This document shows positions 7,689-15,172 of a stretch of DNA of 16,342 nucleotides, in pieces. The position numbers were made by a program, and so were the translations under genes. This DNA comes from Deltaproteobacteria bacterium UBA2385 (GTDB lineage: Bacteria; Myxococcota_A; UBA796; UBA2385). The stretch lies in the NCBI GenBank assembly GCA_002343455.1, contig DDSR01000236.1, positions 2,432 to 18,773 of the forward strand, read 5' to 3'. Every line of letters starts with the position of its first letter. Positions within the stretch are counted from its first letter, which is position 1. The notes beneath the pieces were generated by a model, which saw nothing but the letters and a program-made list of their open reading frames with translations, made no database searches and was not told the DNA's origin.

Positions 7689-7708
7689 TGATTGAACGTT
7701 CAATCAAT
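7687..7708. promoter_or_regulatory. TetR operator, 22-bp perfect palindrome
   Basis: The half-site ATTGATTGAAC (7687-7697) is followed directly by its exact reverse complement. TetR family repressors typically bind palindromes of this size, and an AT-rich one in such GC-rich DNA stands out strongly. It begins within the tetR start codon and reaches into the predicted -10 element, so binding would block initiation of tetR and the coupled methyltransferase gene. Confidence 0.88.
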
Positions 7709-7733
7709 ATCATCGGGCGGCGGGGACGGTCAA
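7706..7733 (-). promoter_or_regulatory. Predicted tetR promoter
   Basis: Read on the minus strand, TTGACC (7728-7733) is a 5-of-6 match to the -35 hexamer, and GATATT (7706-7711) is a 4-of-6 match to the -10 hexamer, with a 16-base spacer. Transcription would begin near 7699, inside the operator. The TTGACC also coincides with the first unit of the 31-bp array at 7728, so one of the two readings may be accidental. Confidence 0.45.
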
Positions 7734-7813
7734 GCCGCCTGCGGCGGCGGCGCTGAGCGGTCAAGCCCGGCGGATCTGCAACCGGGCCAGGTCAACCCAG
7801 GCCGTTCTGCAAC
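7728..7813 (-). repeat. Left array of three 31-bp units (GGTCAA...CTGCAAC)
   Basis: Units start at 7728, 7759 and 7790, exactly 31 bases apart. The second and third are clearest: GGTCAAGCCCGGCGGATCTG plus CAAC, and GGTCAACCCAGGCCGTTCTG plus CAAC, which match at both ends (GGTCAA and TCTGCAAC). The first keeps only GGTCAAG at the expected phase and may simply be the tetR -35 element. On the minus strand the unit reads GTTGCAGA then, at the same distance, TTGACC. Confidence 0.7.
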
Positions 7814-7860
7814 GCCATGGCGGTGTGGCCAGGTGGATCGCCAGCCTCGGCGACGTGTTT

Positions 7861-7953
7861 GTTGCACATAGGGGCTCGTGGACCCTGCGATGTTGAAGAA
7901 TGGAGGGGGTTGACCGCGATGGGTTGCAGAAACGCCGGGGTTGGGTGGCCACG
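7861..7953 (+). repeat. Right array of three 31-bp units (GTTGCAGA...GGTTGACC)
   Basis: Units start at 7861 (GTTGCACAT), 7892 (GTTGAAGAA) and 7923 (GTTGCAGAA), again exactly 31 bases apart. Each has a second block at the same offset: CGTGGACC (7877), GGTTGACC (7908) and GGTTGGGT (7939). These are the same two blocks as in the left array, in the opposite orientation, separated from it by about 47 bases. Sequence between blocks is not conserved. Confidence 0.7.
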
Positions 7954-8188
7954 CCGGTGGCGCCATCTTCTCCCAACCGCGGGCTGGGTCGGGCGGAGCG
8001 TATGCAGTCATGGCGGGGCCAGCGGGCCGAGCGCCAGAGCACCTTCGCCTGCCCTCACTCTCCCTTCTCTCTGTGCGCCGGCGCCTTGCCTCGCCGTCGA
8101 ATCGGGGAGGGTTGCATCTCAGCTGCCGAGAGTCGACCGCTGTTCGCCGCTCCACACCAGCACGTCGTCCATGGAGCAGGCCGCCCGT

Positions 8189-10078
8189 TCAGCGCCTCCG
8201 CGCCCGTCGGGCCTCCCGTCGGGTCGCCTTGCGTTGGGCCAGCTTCTCGGCGTGGATCTCCTCGAACCGCAACGCGAGGTCCGGCGCCAGGTGACCGTAG
8301 CCCTTCCAGGCCTCGGGGGCGTCGACCACGGTGGCCAGGAGGTCGATGATGTCGCGGTGGCCTCGCCAGGCGGCCTCGCGCACATCGCCCGCGTCGAAGG
8401 TGGCCCCCAGGGCCCGGGCCATCTGTACTCGTGGCAGATCCTCGTCGCGGATCAGCTCCTGGGCCGACCAGTCCGCCGGCAGCCTCGCGCCGGCCTGGGC
8501 GAGGTAGGCGGCGATGCCCTCCTCTCCCCGCATCACGGCCGCTTCGGCCGGCGTCTCATCCAGCCACCCTCCCGGGGCCTGCAGCGACGCGCCGTCCTCG
8601 ACCGCCTGCCGCACCAGCGCGAGATCTCCGTCCAGCACGACCCTCGCCAGGCTGTCCTCGGGGAACCGGGCCCCATGGTCGCGCAGCCAGCGGCGGGTCG
8701 GCTCCGCATCGGGCCGGCAGCTCCACAGCAAGGCGCGGTCCGCGGAGACCCCGTGGGAGATCAACAGCTCGGCGACCTCGACGCGGCCTTGGTCGACTGC
8801 CCGCGCCAGCACCAGGTCCAGCGCGGCGGCGCCTGTGTAGGGGAGCATCTGTTCGAGCATCGTCAGATCGTTCGCGTCGATCACCAGCTGAAGGGGCCGC
8901 GGCTCGTCGAAGATGGTGCGGTCGGCGCGGCCGGGATCGGCGCCGGCCCGCAGCAGCGCCAGGACCAGGGCCGGGTGGCCGGAGCGCAGCGCGGCGTGCA
9001 GGGGTCGCCGGCCGAAGTCCTCTTCCTGGTCGGGCGGTGCGCCGGCGGCCAGCAGCAGCTCCAGGACCGGCCCGTCGCCGCGCTCGACGGCCTCGTACAC
9101 ATCCCGGCCAGTCGGCGTGCCGCCGAGCTCCAGCAGCATCTGTACGAGGGCCGCATCGCCCCGCTCGACCGCGGCGGAGAGGGGGCTGGGGCCGCTGCCG
9201 TCGCTTCCGTCCACCGGCACGCCCATGGCAACCACGGCCCTGACCATGCGCAGATCCCCACCCTGCACCGCCAGCGTCAGGAGGCCGGGGCCGCTCTGCA
9301 CCGCGCGCCGTGGGTCCGCTCCAGCCTGGACCAGGGTGCCGACCAGCTCCAGCTCACCCTCTCGCACCGCGAGCGCCAGCGGTGTGCCGCGGGGGCTCGC
9401 CAGGTTCGGGTCCGCGCCGACCCGCAAGGCGGCCTCCACGCGCGCCGAGCTCCCTTCCTCCACCGCCCGCAGCAGCCAGGTCCCGCCGCTGCTGTCGCGG
9501 CCCTCGGGGTCGAGGCCGAGGGCGAGCAGGCGCTGCAGCAGATCGCTGCGGTCGAGGAGGCCGTCCAGCCCGCCTACCTCGCGGGCCATGAAGTCCGCGG
9601 GCACATGGTCGAGGGAGGCGCTGAGGCGGTCGGTCCAGGTCGTGCCGCCGAGGGCGACGTCCTGGCCGACGGCGACCGCCAGCGGGCGGGGGAGGCCGCC
9701 CTGGGAGGGCTGCAGGGGATCGGCGCCAGCGGCCAGCAGGGCGTCGACGAGCGCCTCGCTGCGCAGGCCGATCGCGAGGTCCAGCGGCGCCGGGTAGATG
9801 ATGCGCTGCGAGCGGTGGGTGCTGGCGTCGTACAGCATCACCGCGCCGATGGGCGGGATGAGCACGCCCAGCACCACCTCGAAGAAGTCCAGGCGGCGGC
9901 CGCGGACGGTGATGGGGGTCGGACAGTGCGCGTTGGGGTCGGCGCCGCCCTGGAGCAGGCGGAGGGCGACGGCGACCTGGGTTCGCTCGGCCATGAGGGC
10001 GGCGCAGAGGGGCGAGGGATCCTGGGCGAGAGCGGAGCGGGTGAGGAGGAGGGTGAGGAGGAGGGCGAGCCGATGCAT
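8189..10078 (-). CDS. Exported ankyrin-repeat protein
   Basis: The gene encodes 629 residues. A typical Sec signal peptide runs from residues 1 to 18 (hydrophobic LALLLTLLL, cleavage after SALA). The rest is a solenoid of ankyrin repeats, most recognisable at GGADPN (44-49), LLAAGADP (114-121), RVGADPN (219-225) with TPLALAV, VQAGADP (250-256), VERGDAALVQMLLELG (304-319), LLAAGAPPD (342-350) with RRPLHAAL, and LLRAGADP (375-382). Repeats become degenerate after about 400. The C-terminus is strongly basic (residues 612-629 include 10 Arg/Lys), unusual for an exported ankyrin protein. Ankyrin repeats bind proteins, so a periplasmic or secreted partner is expected but not identifiable. The ATG at 10078 lacks a clear ribosome binding site; the signal peptide supports it. 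The gene diverges from the DUF1801 gene across 74 bp. Confidence 0.9.
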   Translation of the reverse strand: MHRLALLLTLLLTRSALAQDPSPLCAALMAERTQVAVALRLLQGGADPNAHCPTPITVRGRRLDFFEVVLGVLIPPIGAVMLYDASTHRSQRIIYPAPLDLAIGLRSEALVDALLAAGADPLQPSQGGLPRPLAVAVGQDVALGGTTWTDRLSASLDHVPADFMAREVGGLDGLLDRSDLLQRLLALGLDPEGRDSSGGTWLLRAVEEGSSARVEAALRVGADPNLASPRGTPLALAVREGELELVGTLVQAGADPRRAVQSGPGLLTLAVQGGDLRMVRAVVAMGVPVDGSDGSGPSPLSAAVERGDAALVQMLLELGGTPTGRDVYEAVERGDGPVLELLLAAGAPPDQEEDFGRRPLHAALRSGHPALVLALLRAGADPGRADRTIFDEPRPLQLVIDANDLTMLEQMLPYTGAAALDLVLARAVDQGRVEVAELLISHGVSADRALLWSCRPDAEPTRRWLRDHGARFPEDSLARVVLDGDLALVRQAVEDGASLQAPGGWLDETPAEAAVMRGEEGIAAYLAQAGARLPADWSAQELIRDEDLPRVQMARALGATFDAGDVREAAWRGHRDIIDLLATVVDAPEAWKGYGHLAPDLALRFEEIHAEKLAQRKATRREARRARRR

Positions 10079-10152
10079 GCCGGAATCTAACGCCTGAAGG
10101 GGAGCATTCGGAGACGCTGGGGATCACCGCCCGCCGTGGTAGGACTCCCCGT

Positions 10153-10554
10153 ATGCCGACCCCCAAGCACGCCGACGTCGACGCGTACCTCGCCGCCCAG
10201 CCTCCCGATGTCCGCGCCGCATTGGACCAGGTCCGCGCCGCGATGGGCCGCGCGCTCCCCGCTGCCGTGGAGGCCATCAAGTACAACATGCCGGCCTACC
10301 TCGTCGACGGCCGAGCGGTCGTCTCCTTTGCGGGATGGAAGGACCACTTCGCGCTCTACATCGTCTCGTCGACGCTCTTCGAGACGATCCGAGAGGACCT
10401 CGAGGGCCGCGATGCGAGCAAGGGGATCATCCGCTTCCGCCTCGATGAGCCTGTGCCCGAGTCTGTCGTGAAGCGACTAGCGGAGTGGAGCGCCTCTGCC
10501 GTCGTCGGCGGGCCCAAGGTTCGCGGTGTGAAGAAGGCAACCCGCGACCGTTGA
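10153..10554 (+). CDS. DUF1801 domain protein (YdhG-like)
   Basis: This is a 133-residue cytoplasmic protein of the DUF1801 family, whose members adopt a frataxin-like fold; some were proposed to handle iron, but the function is not established. The family pattern is clear: an N-terminal helical part with DVDAYLAAQPPDVRAALDQV (8-27), then EAIKYNMPAYLVDGRAVVSF (40-59), the GWKDHFALYI strand (61-70), and ASKGIIRFRLDEPVP (88-102), followed by a C-terminal helix. Length is normal for the family. The ATG at 10153 has AGGA about 8 bases upstream. It is a stand-alone gene diverging from the ankyrin gene and converging on the FG-GAP gene with 73 bp between stops, so neighbours say little about its role. 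Confidence 0.88.
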   Translation: MPTPKHADVDAYLAAQPPDVRAALDQVRAAMGRALPAAVEAIKYNMPAYLVDGRAVVSFAGWKDHFALYIVSSTLFETIREDLEGRDASKGIIRFRLDEPVPESVVKRLAEWSASAVVGGPKVRGVKKATRDR

Positions 10555-10627
10555 GGAGAGACGCGGCAGCCGGACGCTCTGTGCAGGGGCATGGGGGAGG
10601 TCTGACGCCAGGCCTCGGATCGCGGTC

Positions 10628-12280
10628 CTACCGAGCCCAGGGCGTCCCTGGTGGGCCCGGCCCAGCTCTGCGACGGGGTCCGATTCGCCCGACGATGGCC
10701 CAGATCGACGAGAACGCCAGCAGGAGCCCACCGCCGTTGAGCGCGGCGCAGCCGGTCTTGGCGCCGCCGTCGCCGCTCTCCCCGCCGTCGCCGGCCGTCC
10801 CTCCATCGCCCTCCCCGCGGAGTGAAGAGAGATAGGCCGCTCCCGAGTCGCGGAGGTCGCTGTCGTAGTTCGGCGCTCCCACGACGATGTCGAGGTTGCC
10901 ATCCCCGTTGAGATCGACGCCCGCGTCGATGCTGGCACCAAAGCTCTCCAGCTTCTGGCCTGGATTGGGCTCCAGCACCTGGTCTGCGAGGGGAGCGACA
11001 CCCGCGGGTGTGCCCAGGTAGAGGAGCACAGCGCCGTTGTTCTCGGTGCGGCCGTCGAACCTGGGTGACCCGACCAGCAGGTCGGCGAGTCCATCGCCGT
11101 TCAGGTCGCGCAAGGGCGCCAACGAGGCTCCGTACAGATATGTCTCGCCACCGGCAGGGTCCGTAAGCTTGGTCTCCGAGGCCAGGTCCACCCCCACCGT
11201 CGATCCCAGGTAGACGTAGACGGCCCCCGAGCTGCGCCCCATGTCGTCGTCGTAGGGGGCCCCCACGACCAGGTCGTCATGCCCGTCGCCGTCGAGGTCG
11301 CCCCCCGTGGCGAGGGCAGTGCCAAACTCGTCAAAGTCGGCCCCATCGCTCGGCGTGACCTTCTGTTCGCTGTCGACGGAGACTCCACCCGCCCCCCCAA
11401 GGTAGATGTAGGCGCGGCCGCTGCCGTGCTCATCCCCCTTCTTGATGTCCGAAGCATAGAGGGCGCTGACGACCAGGTCCGCGTAGCCATCGCCGTCGAG
11501 ATCGCCCTCGGAGGCCACCGCTGACCCGTAGTCGTCGTCCATGGCGCAGTCCGATGCCCAGACCTCTTGTTCGACACTCCCGGAGAGGTCGCCGGTGGCG
11601 TTCATGTACAGATACACCGAACCGCAACGGGGCTGGTCTTCGGGGCTACCGGAGGTGGAACCCGGCGCCCCGACGGCGAGGTCGTCCAGTCCATCGCCGT
11701 CGACGTCGCCGCCGCTGGACAGGGCGATCCCGAAAGCGTGCCACTCCCCGGGGTTCGAGGCGCTGATCGAGAGCTCCGCAGATGGGTCGATGCCGCCGAT
11801 GGCGCCTCGATAGAGGTAGACGATCCCGGCGTGTTGCTCCGGGTTGGGGAATCCATACGCCCCCACCAGGAGGTCGTGCAGGCCGTCTCCGTCGAGATCG
11901 CCCTGCGTCGTGATCGCGCTCCCGTAGTAGCTGTATGAGTACGGGTGCGAGGAGCTCACCGTGAGCTCCGTCACGGAAGCCCCTGCTCCATCCCAGCCCG
12001 AGTAGACATAGACCGCTCCTGCGGGCCGCTCGTCGACCTCTGCATACGGGGCCCCAACCGCCAGGTCGGGCAGACCATCCCCATCCAGATCGCCGCCCAT
12101 CGACACCTGGTCCCCGAAGTCTGCGCTCTCGCTGGGGTCGGACGGCAGGAGCTGCAGCCCATCGCGGCTGAAGGCCTGGCTCTCGACCCCCCCACCAGGG
12201 CCGAGCTTGGACGCTGCCGGTCGGGTCGACCCACCCTCGCAGGCGATCAGGAAGGTGAGGAGGCTCGCAGTCGCTGGCAT
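10628..12280 (-). CDS. FG-GAP / integrin-alpha-like seven-bladed propeller lipoprotein with MYXO-CTERM-like tail
   Basis: This is a 550-residue surface protein. The ATG at 12280 is chosen for its strong ribosome binding site (GGAGGAG) and the lipoprotein signal it opens: hydrophobic residues 5-13 and lipobox LIAC with Cys14. Seven FG-GAP repeats follow, each with a calcium-binding loop Asp-x-(Asp/Asn)-Gly-Asp-Gly and a (V/L)VGAP-like strand. The loops begin at residues 64, 128, 192, 260, 328, 392 and 456, a regular spacing of 64-68 residues that predicts one closed seven-bladed beta-propeller. After about 490 a Gly/Asp linker leads to TGCAAL (509-514), a hydrophobic helix (about 516-532) and GPRRR, resembling a MYXO-CTERM signal. 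A lipid anchor at one end and a sorting tag at the other is an unusual pairing. Likely role: adhesion or ligand binding; partner unknown. Confidence 0.9.
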   Translation of the reverse strand: MPATASLLTFLIACEGGSTRPAASKLGPGGGVESQAFSRDGLQLLPSDPSESADFGDQVSMGGDLDGDGLPDLAVGAPYAEVDERPAGAVYVYSGWDGAGASVTELTVSSSHPYSYSYYGSAITTQGDLDGDGLHDLLVGAYGFPNPEQHAGIVYLYRGAIGGIDPSAELSISASNPGEWHAFGIALSSGGDVDGDGLDDLAVGAPGSTSGSPEDQPRCGSVYLYMNATGDLSGSVEQEVWASDCAMDDDYGSAVASEGDLDGDGYADLVVSALYASDIKKGDEHGSGRAYIYLGGAGGVSVDSEQKVTPSDGADFDEFGTALATGGDLDGDGHDDLVVGAPYDDDMGRSSGAVYVYLGSTVGVDLASETKLTDPAGGETYLYGASLAPLRDLNGDGLADLLVGSPRFDGRTENNGAVLLYLGTPAGVAPLADQVLEPNPGQKLESFGASIDAGVDLNGDGNLDIVVGAPNYDSDLRDSGAAYLSSLRGEGDGGTAGDGGESGDGGAKTGCAALNGGGLLLAFSSIWAIVGRIGPRRRAGPGPPGTPWAR

Positions 12281-12329
12281 GTCTCCTCCAGTGGCCAACC
12301 CCTTCACAACTGATCTCCCTTCTCTCCCC

Positions 12330-12358
12330 GTGCGCGCACGTGCGCCCCCCGTGCGCAC
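12330..12358. promoter_or_regulatory. Cluster of GTGCGC palindromes between divergent genes
   Basis: The sequence GTGCGCGCACGTGCGC (12330-12345) contains two overlapping perfect palindromes (12330-12339 and 12334-12345). A third, GTGCGCAC, lies at 12351-12358. They sit midway between the FG-GAP gene and the aminotransferase operon, where a regulator could act on both. Alternating purine-pyrimidine tracts are common by chance in GC-rich DNA, so this is tentative. Confidence 0.3.
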
Positions 12359-12444
12359 TCCCCCCCCGTTTACCTGACTTCAACCCTTTACCCTCGTCCC
12401 GCCCCGGCACGCCCCTTGCTCTCCCCGCTCTCCCCGGAGGTTCG

Positions 12445-13494
12445 ATGCTTCATCCCGCTGCCCACCCCGCCCTCTCCCGCGTGCCGCGCTACCCGGCGGC
12501 GCCGCCTCGCGCGGCGGTCCACCTGGCCAGCAACGAGAGCGCCACGGGGGCCTCGCCCCGCGCCTGGCGGGCCGCCGTCCAAGCGATCGGGGCCTGCTAC
12601 CCCGACCCGGACGCCCGCGAGCTTCGCGCGGCCCTGGCGGAGGAGGAGGGGCTGAGAACCGAGGAGGTGGTAGTCACCAGCGGCGCGACGGAGGCGATCC
12701 AGCTCCTGGTGCGGGCGCTGCCGGGCGAGGTGCTGACCAGCGAGGGCTCCTTCCCTCTGTACGCGCGCGCGGCCACGGCGGCGGGACTGTCTGTTCGTCT
12801 CGCGCCCCGCGCGGCGGACGGTCGCGTGGACCTCGACGCCCTGCGCGAGGCGATCGGGCCCCAGACGAGGCTGATCTTCCTGGCCAACCCGGACAACCCG
12901 ACCGGCACGACGGCGAGGGGGCTGCGCGCCTGGCTGGAGGCCCTCCCGGCGCACGTCGTGCCGGTCGTGGACGAGGCCTACGCCGGCTACGAGGCGCTCC
13001 CTGACCTGCGCGGGGCCCACGAGAACCTGGTGCGGCTGCGCAGCTTCTCCAAGGCGCACGGCCTCGCCTCGCTGCGGGTGGGCGCGGCGCTGGCTGCGCC
13101 CTCGCTGATCGAGGCCCTGGACCGGGTCCGTGACCCCTTCAACGTCGGCGCACCGGCCCAGGCCGCCGCCCTGGCCGCCCTGGGCGATCGTCGCTGGCGG
13201 GCCCGGGTGCGGCGGGAGAACGCCGCGGGCCGCGCCGAGCTGGCCGCTGGGCTGCGGGCGCGGGGCCTGGAGGTGGTCGAGGGCGCCGCCAACTTCGTCT
13301 TCCTGCCCCGGGCCCCCGGGCTCGCCGCCGCACTGGAGGAGCTGGGCCTGAGCGTCCGCCCCCTCTGCGCCTGGGGCCTGCCCGGCGCCGCCCGGATCAC
13401 CGTCGGCAAGCCCGATGAGCAGGCCCGCCTCTTCGCCGCCATCGACCGCCTCGCCCGGCCCGAGGGCCACATCTCCCTGAGGAGAGCATCATGA
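12445..13494 (+). CDS. HisC-like class I/II PLP aminotransferase
   Basis: The 349-residue protein is a fold-type I aminotransferase closest in layout to histidinol-phosphate aminotransferase. Landmarks in order: LASNES (27-32), CYPDPDARELRAALA (51-65), TSGATEAIQLL (78-88), NPDNPTG (148-154), VVDEAYAGY (174-182) with the Asp that contacts the PLP ring nitrogen, SFSKAHGLASLRVG (200-213) with Lys203 forming the Schiff base, and ARITVGKP (316-323) with the substrate-carboxylate Arg. The GATEAI motif replaces the GSDE-type motif of true HisC, and there are no his genes nearby, so a role in histidine synthesis is doubtful. It probably interconverts an amino acid and a 2-keto acid for the next two enzymes. 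The ATG at 12445 has GGAGG 4 bases upstream; its stop overlaps the next start by ATGA. It leads the operon. Confidence 0.88.
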   Translation: MLHPAAHPALSRVPRYPAAPPRAAVHLASNESATGASPRAWRAAVQAIGACYPDPDARELRAALAEEEGLRTEEVVVTSGATEAIQLLVRALPGEVLTSEGSFPLYARAATAAGLSVRLAPRAADGRVDLDALREAIGPQTRLIFLANPDNPTGTTARGLRAWLEALPAHVVPVVDEAYAGYEALPDLRGAHENLVRLRSFSKAHGLASLRVGAALAAPSLIEALDRVRDPFNVGAPAQAAALAALGDRRWRARVRRENAAGRAELAAGLRARGLEVVEGAANFVFLPRAPGLAAALEELGLSVRPLCAWGLPGAARITVGKPDEQARLFAAIDRLARPEGHISLRRAS

Positions 13495-15155
13495 ACGCCC
13501 CGCAGCTCCAGGGCAGCAGCCTCACCGACCGCCTGCTCCAGGCCCTCCACGACCTCGGCGTGCGCGACGCCTTCGGCCTCGTCGGCGGGGCCATCGCGCC
13601 CTTCTGCGATCGCCTCGCCCGCTCGCCCCTGCGCAGCTTCCAGGTGCGCCACGAGGGCGGCGCGCTCTTCGCCGCGGTCGAGGCCAGCCTCGCCACGGGC
13701 CGGCCCACCCTGGCCTTCGTGACCACCGGGCCCGGCCTGCTCAACGCCCTCACCGGCGCGGTCGCCGCCCGCTGGGAGGGCGCGCGCGTGCTGCTCATCT
13801 CGGGCGCTACCTCGGCCCCTCAGCGGGGGCGCTGGGCGGTGCAGGAGACGGGCCCAGGCACCCTGCCCGCCGAGAGCCTCTACCGGCCGGGGCTCTTCTT
13901 CCACGAGGCGGCCCTGCTGGATCGCGCCGAGGAGCTGCCCGAGCTGCTGGAGCGAATCGCCGAGGGCTTCCGCCGCCCCGAGGGCTTCGTCGCCCACCTG
14001 GGCCTGCCGATCGCCGTGCAGCGCAGCCAGGTGCCGGAGCTTCGCCTCGCGGCTCGGCCGATGCTGCGCCCCCTGCCGCCGGCCGAGGAGCTCGATGACG
14101 CCGCCGCCGCCCTGGCAGAGGCTCCGTTCGCCGTCTGGGTGGGCCACGGCGCCCGCGAGGCCGGCGCCGAGCTGCGCACCCTGGTGGAGCGCTGCGGCGT
14201 GCCGGTGATCTGTACTCCCCGCGGCAAGGGGGTGCTGCCCGAGGCCCACCCGCTCTGTTTGGGGGTCACCGGCTGCGGGGGACACGAGCACCTCGAGCCC
14301 GCCCTGGCCGCGCTGGGTGTGCGGCGGATCCTGGTCCTGGGCAGCAAGCTCGGGGAGTTCTCCTCCTGCTGGTCGCCGGGGCTCTGCCCACCCGACGGCT
14401 TCGTCCACGTCGACCTCGACCCGGCCGCCTTCGGCGCGGCCTACCCCGAGGCCCGCACCCTGGGCCTCGTCGGCGATGTGGGCCGGGTGCTGGAGGCCCT
14501 CAGCGCCCGCCTGCCGGCCGCTCCTGCCGCCGTTCTCCCTCGGTCGGAGCCCGCGACCCTGCGCTCCCGCGGCCCGATCCTGCCTCAGGAGCTGCTGGCC
14601 GCCGTACAGGAGGTCGTGATCGAGGGCTCCCTGGCGACTGTACTCGCCGAGTCCGGCAACGCCTTCCTCTGGGCCAACAACCTGCTCTGCGTGCCCGAGC
14701 CGGGCCGCTACCGCGTCAGTGGCCTGTGGGGCTCGATGGGCCACGCCACCTCGGGGATCCTGGGCCTCGCCGCCACCCGCGGAAAGGCCGTGGCCCTGGT
14801 CGGGGACGGCGCGATGCTGATGATGAACGAGGTCTCGACCGCGGTGCAGTACGACCTGCCGGCGGTGTGGATCGTCCTCAACGACGCGCGCATGGGCATC
14901 GTCGAGAAGGGCATGGCCGGCCTGGGCCTGCAGCCCTACGAGACCAGCCTGCCGGCCACCGACTTCGCCATGCTGGCCCGCGCGATGGGCGCCCGGGGCC
15001 TCAGCGTGGACCGCCCCGACGAGCTTCACGCCGTGCTGCGCGAGGCCATGGCCCTGCCCGGCCCGGTGGTGGTGGACGTGATCATCGACCCCGAGGAGCC
15101 CAGCCCCTTCGCCCGGCGGGTCTCCACCCTCAACGCCATGGGCGCCCGCGCCTGA
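13491..15155 (+). CDS. Thiamine-diphosphate-dependent enzyme, acetolactate-synthase-like
   Basis: The protein has 554 residues and the three-domain arrangement of the acetolactate synthase / pyruvate decarboxylase superfamily. The N-terminal PYR domain has VRHEGGALFAA (52-62), where Glu55 is the expected cofactor-activating glutamate, and VTTGPGLLNALTG (77-89). The middle domain (about 195-345) resembles a transhydrogenase-like TPP enzyme central domain. The C-terminal PP domain has the diphosphate/magnesium motif GDG (438-440) through ND (464-465). The family decarboxylates 2-keto acids and joins the resulting two-carbon or larger unit to an aldehyde, keto acid or thioester. No small regulatory subunit (ilvN type) and no other ilv genes are near, so a specialised C-C bond-forming role is more likely than branched-chain amino acid synthesis. 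GAGGAGA lies 5 bases before the ATG, and ATGA overlaps the aminotransferase stop, so the two are coupled. Confidence 0.88.
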   Translation: MNAPQLQGSSLTDRLLQALHDLGVRDAFGLVGGAIAPFCDRLARSPLRSFQVRHEGGALFAAVEASLATGRPTLAFVTTGPGLLNALTGAVAARWEGARVLLISGATSAPQRGRWAVQETGPGTLPAESLYRPGLFFHEAALLDRAEELPELLERIAEGFRRPEGFVAHLGLPIAVQRSQVPELRLAARPMLRPLPPAEELDDAAAALAEAPFAVWVGHGAREAGAELRTLVERCGVPVICTPRGKGVLPEAHPLCLGVTGCGGHEHLEPALAALGVRRILVLGSKLGEFSSCWSPGLCPPDGFVHVDLDPAAFGAAYPEARTLGLVGDVGRVLEALSARLPAAPAAVLPRSEPATLRSRGPILPQELLAAVQEVVIEGSLATVLAESGNAFLWANNLLCVPEPGRYRVSGLWGSMGHATSGILGLAATRGKAVALVGDGAMLMMNEVSTAVQYDLPAVWIVLNDARMGIVEKGMAGLGLQPYETSLPATDFAMLARAMGARGLSVDRPDELHAVLREAMALPGPVVVDVIIDPEEPSPFARRVSTLNAMGARA

Positions 15156-15172
15156 GCCCTCCGGAGTCCCGC

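Larger units (their letters stand above)
7709..8188. other. Intergenic region with second 31-bp array; no gene supported
   Basis: These 480 bases lie between the tetR promoter and the 3' end of the ankyrin gene. The left half holds two opposed arrays of 31-bp units (about 7728-7813 and 7861-7953). From 7954 to 8188 I see no gene, RNA or terminator. Open frames here are continuations of shadow frames from the ankyrin gene and have no ribosome binding site. Confidence 0.65.

Noticed and set aside
7096..7764. In-frame upstream extension of the methyltransferase gene
   Set aside because: It overlaps tetR in another frame and translates to Arg/Pro-rich sequence; the GTG at 7095 with GGAGG and a GTGA overlap explains the start.
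7817..10090. Plus-strand open frame of 757 codons opposite the ankyrin gene
   Set aside because: The minus strand here has a signal peptide and repeated GADP ankyrin motifs; the plus-strand translation has no recognisable domain and no ribosome binding site.
12445..13494. Naming the aminotransferase hisC
   Set aside because: The GATEAI motif differs from typical HisC and its operon partners are a TPP enzyme and a KAS III, so a histidine pathway role is not supported.
12987..15029. Minus-strand open frame of 680 codons opposite the aminotransferase and TPP genes
   Set aside because: It is a shadow of genes with full catalytic motifs on the plus strand.
13491..15155. Naming the TPP enzyme ilvB
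   Set aside because: There is no regulatory subunit or other ilv gene, and the context points to specialised metabolism.
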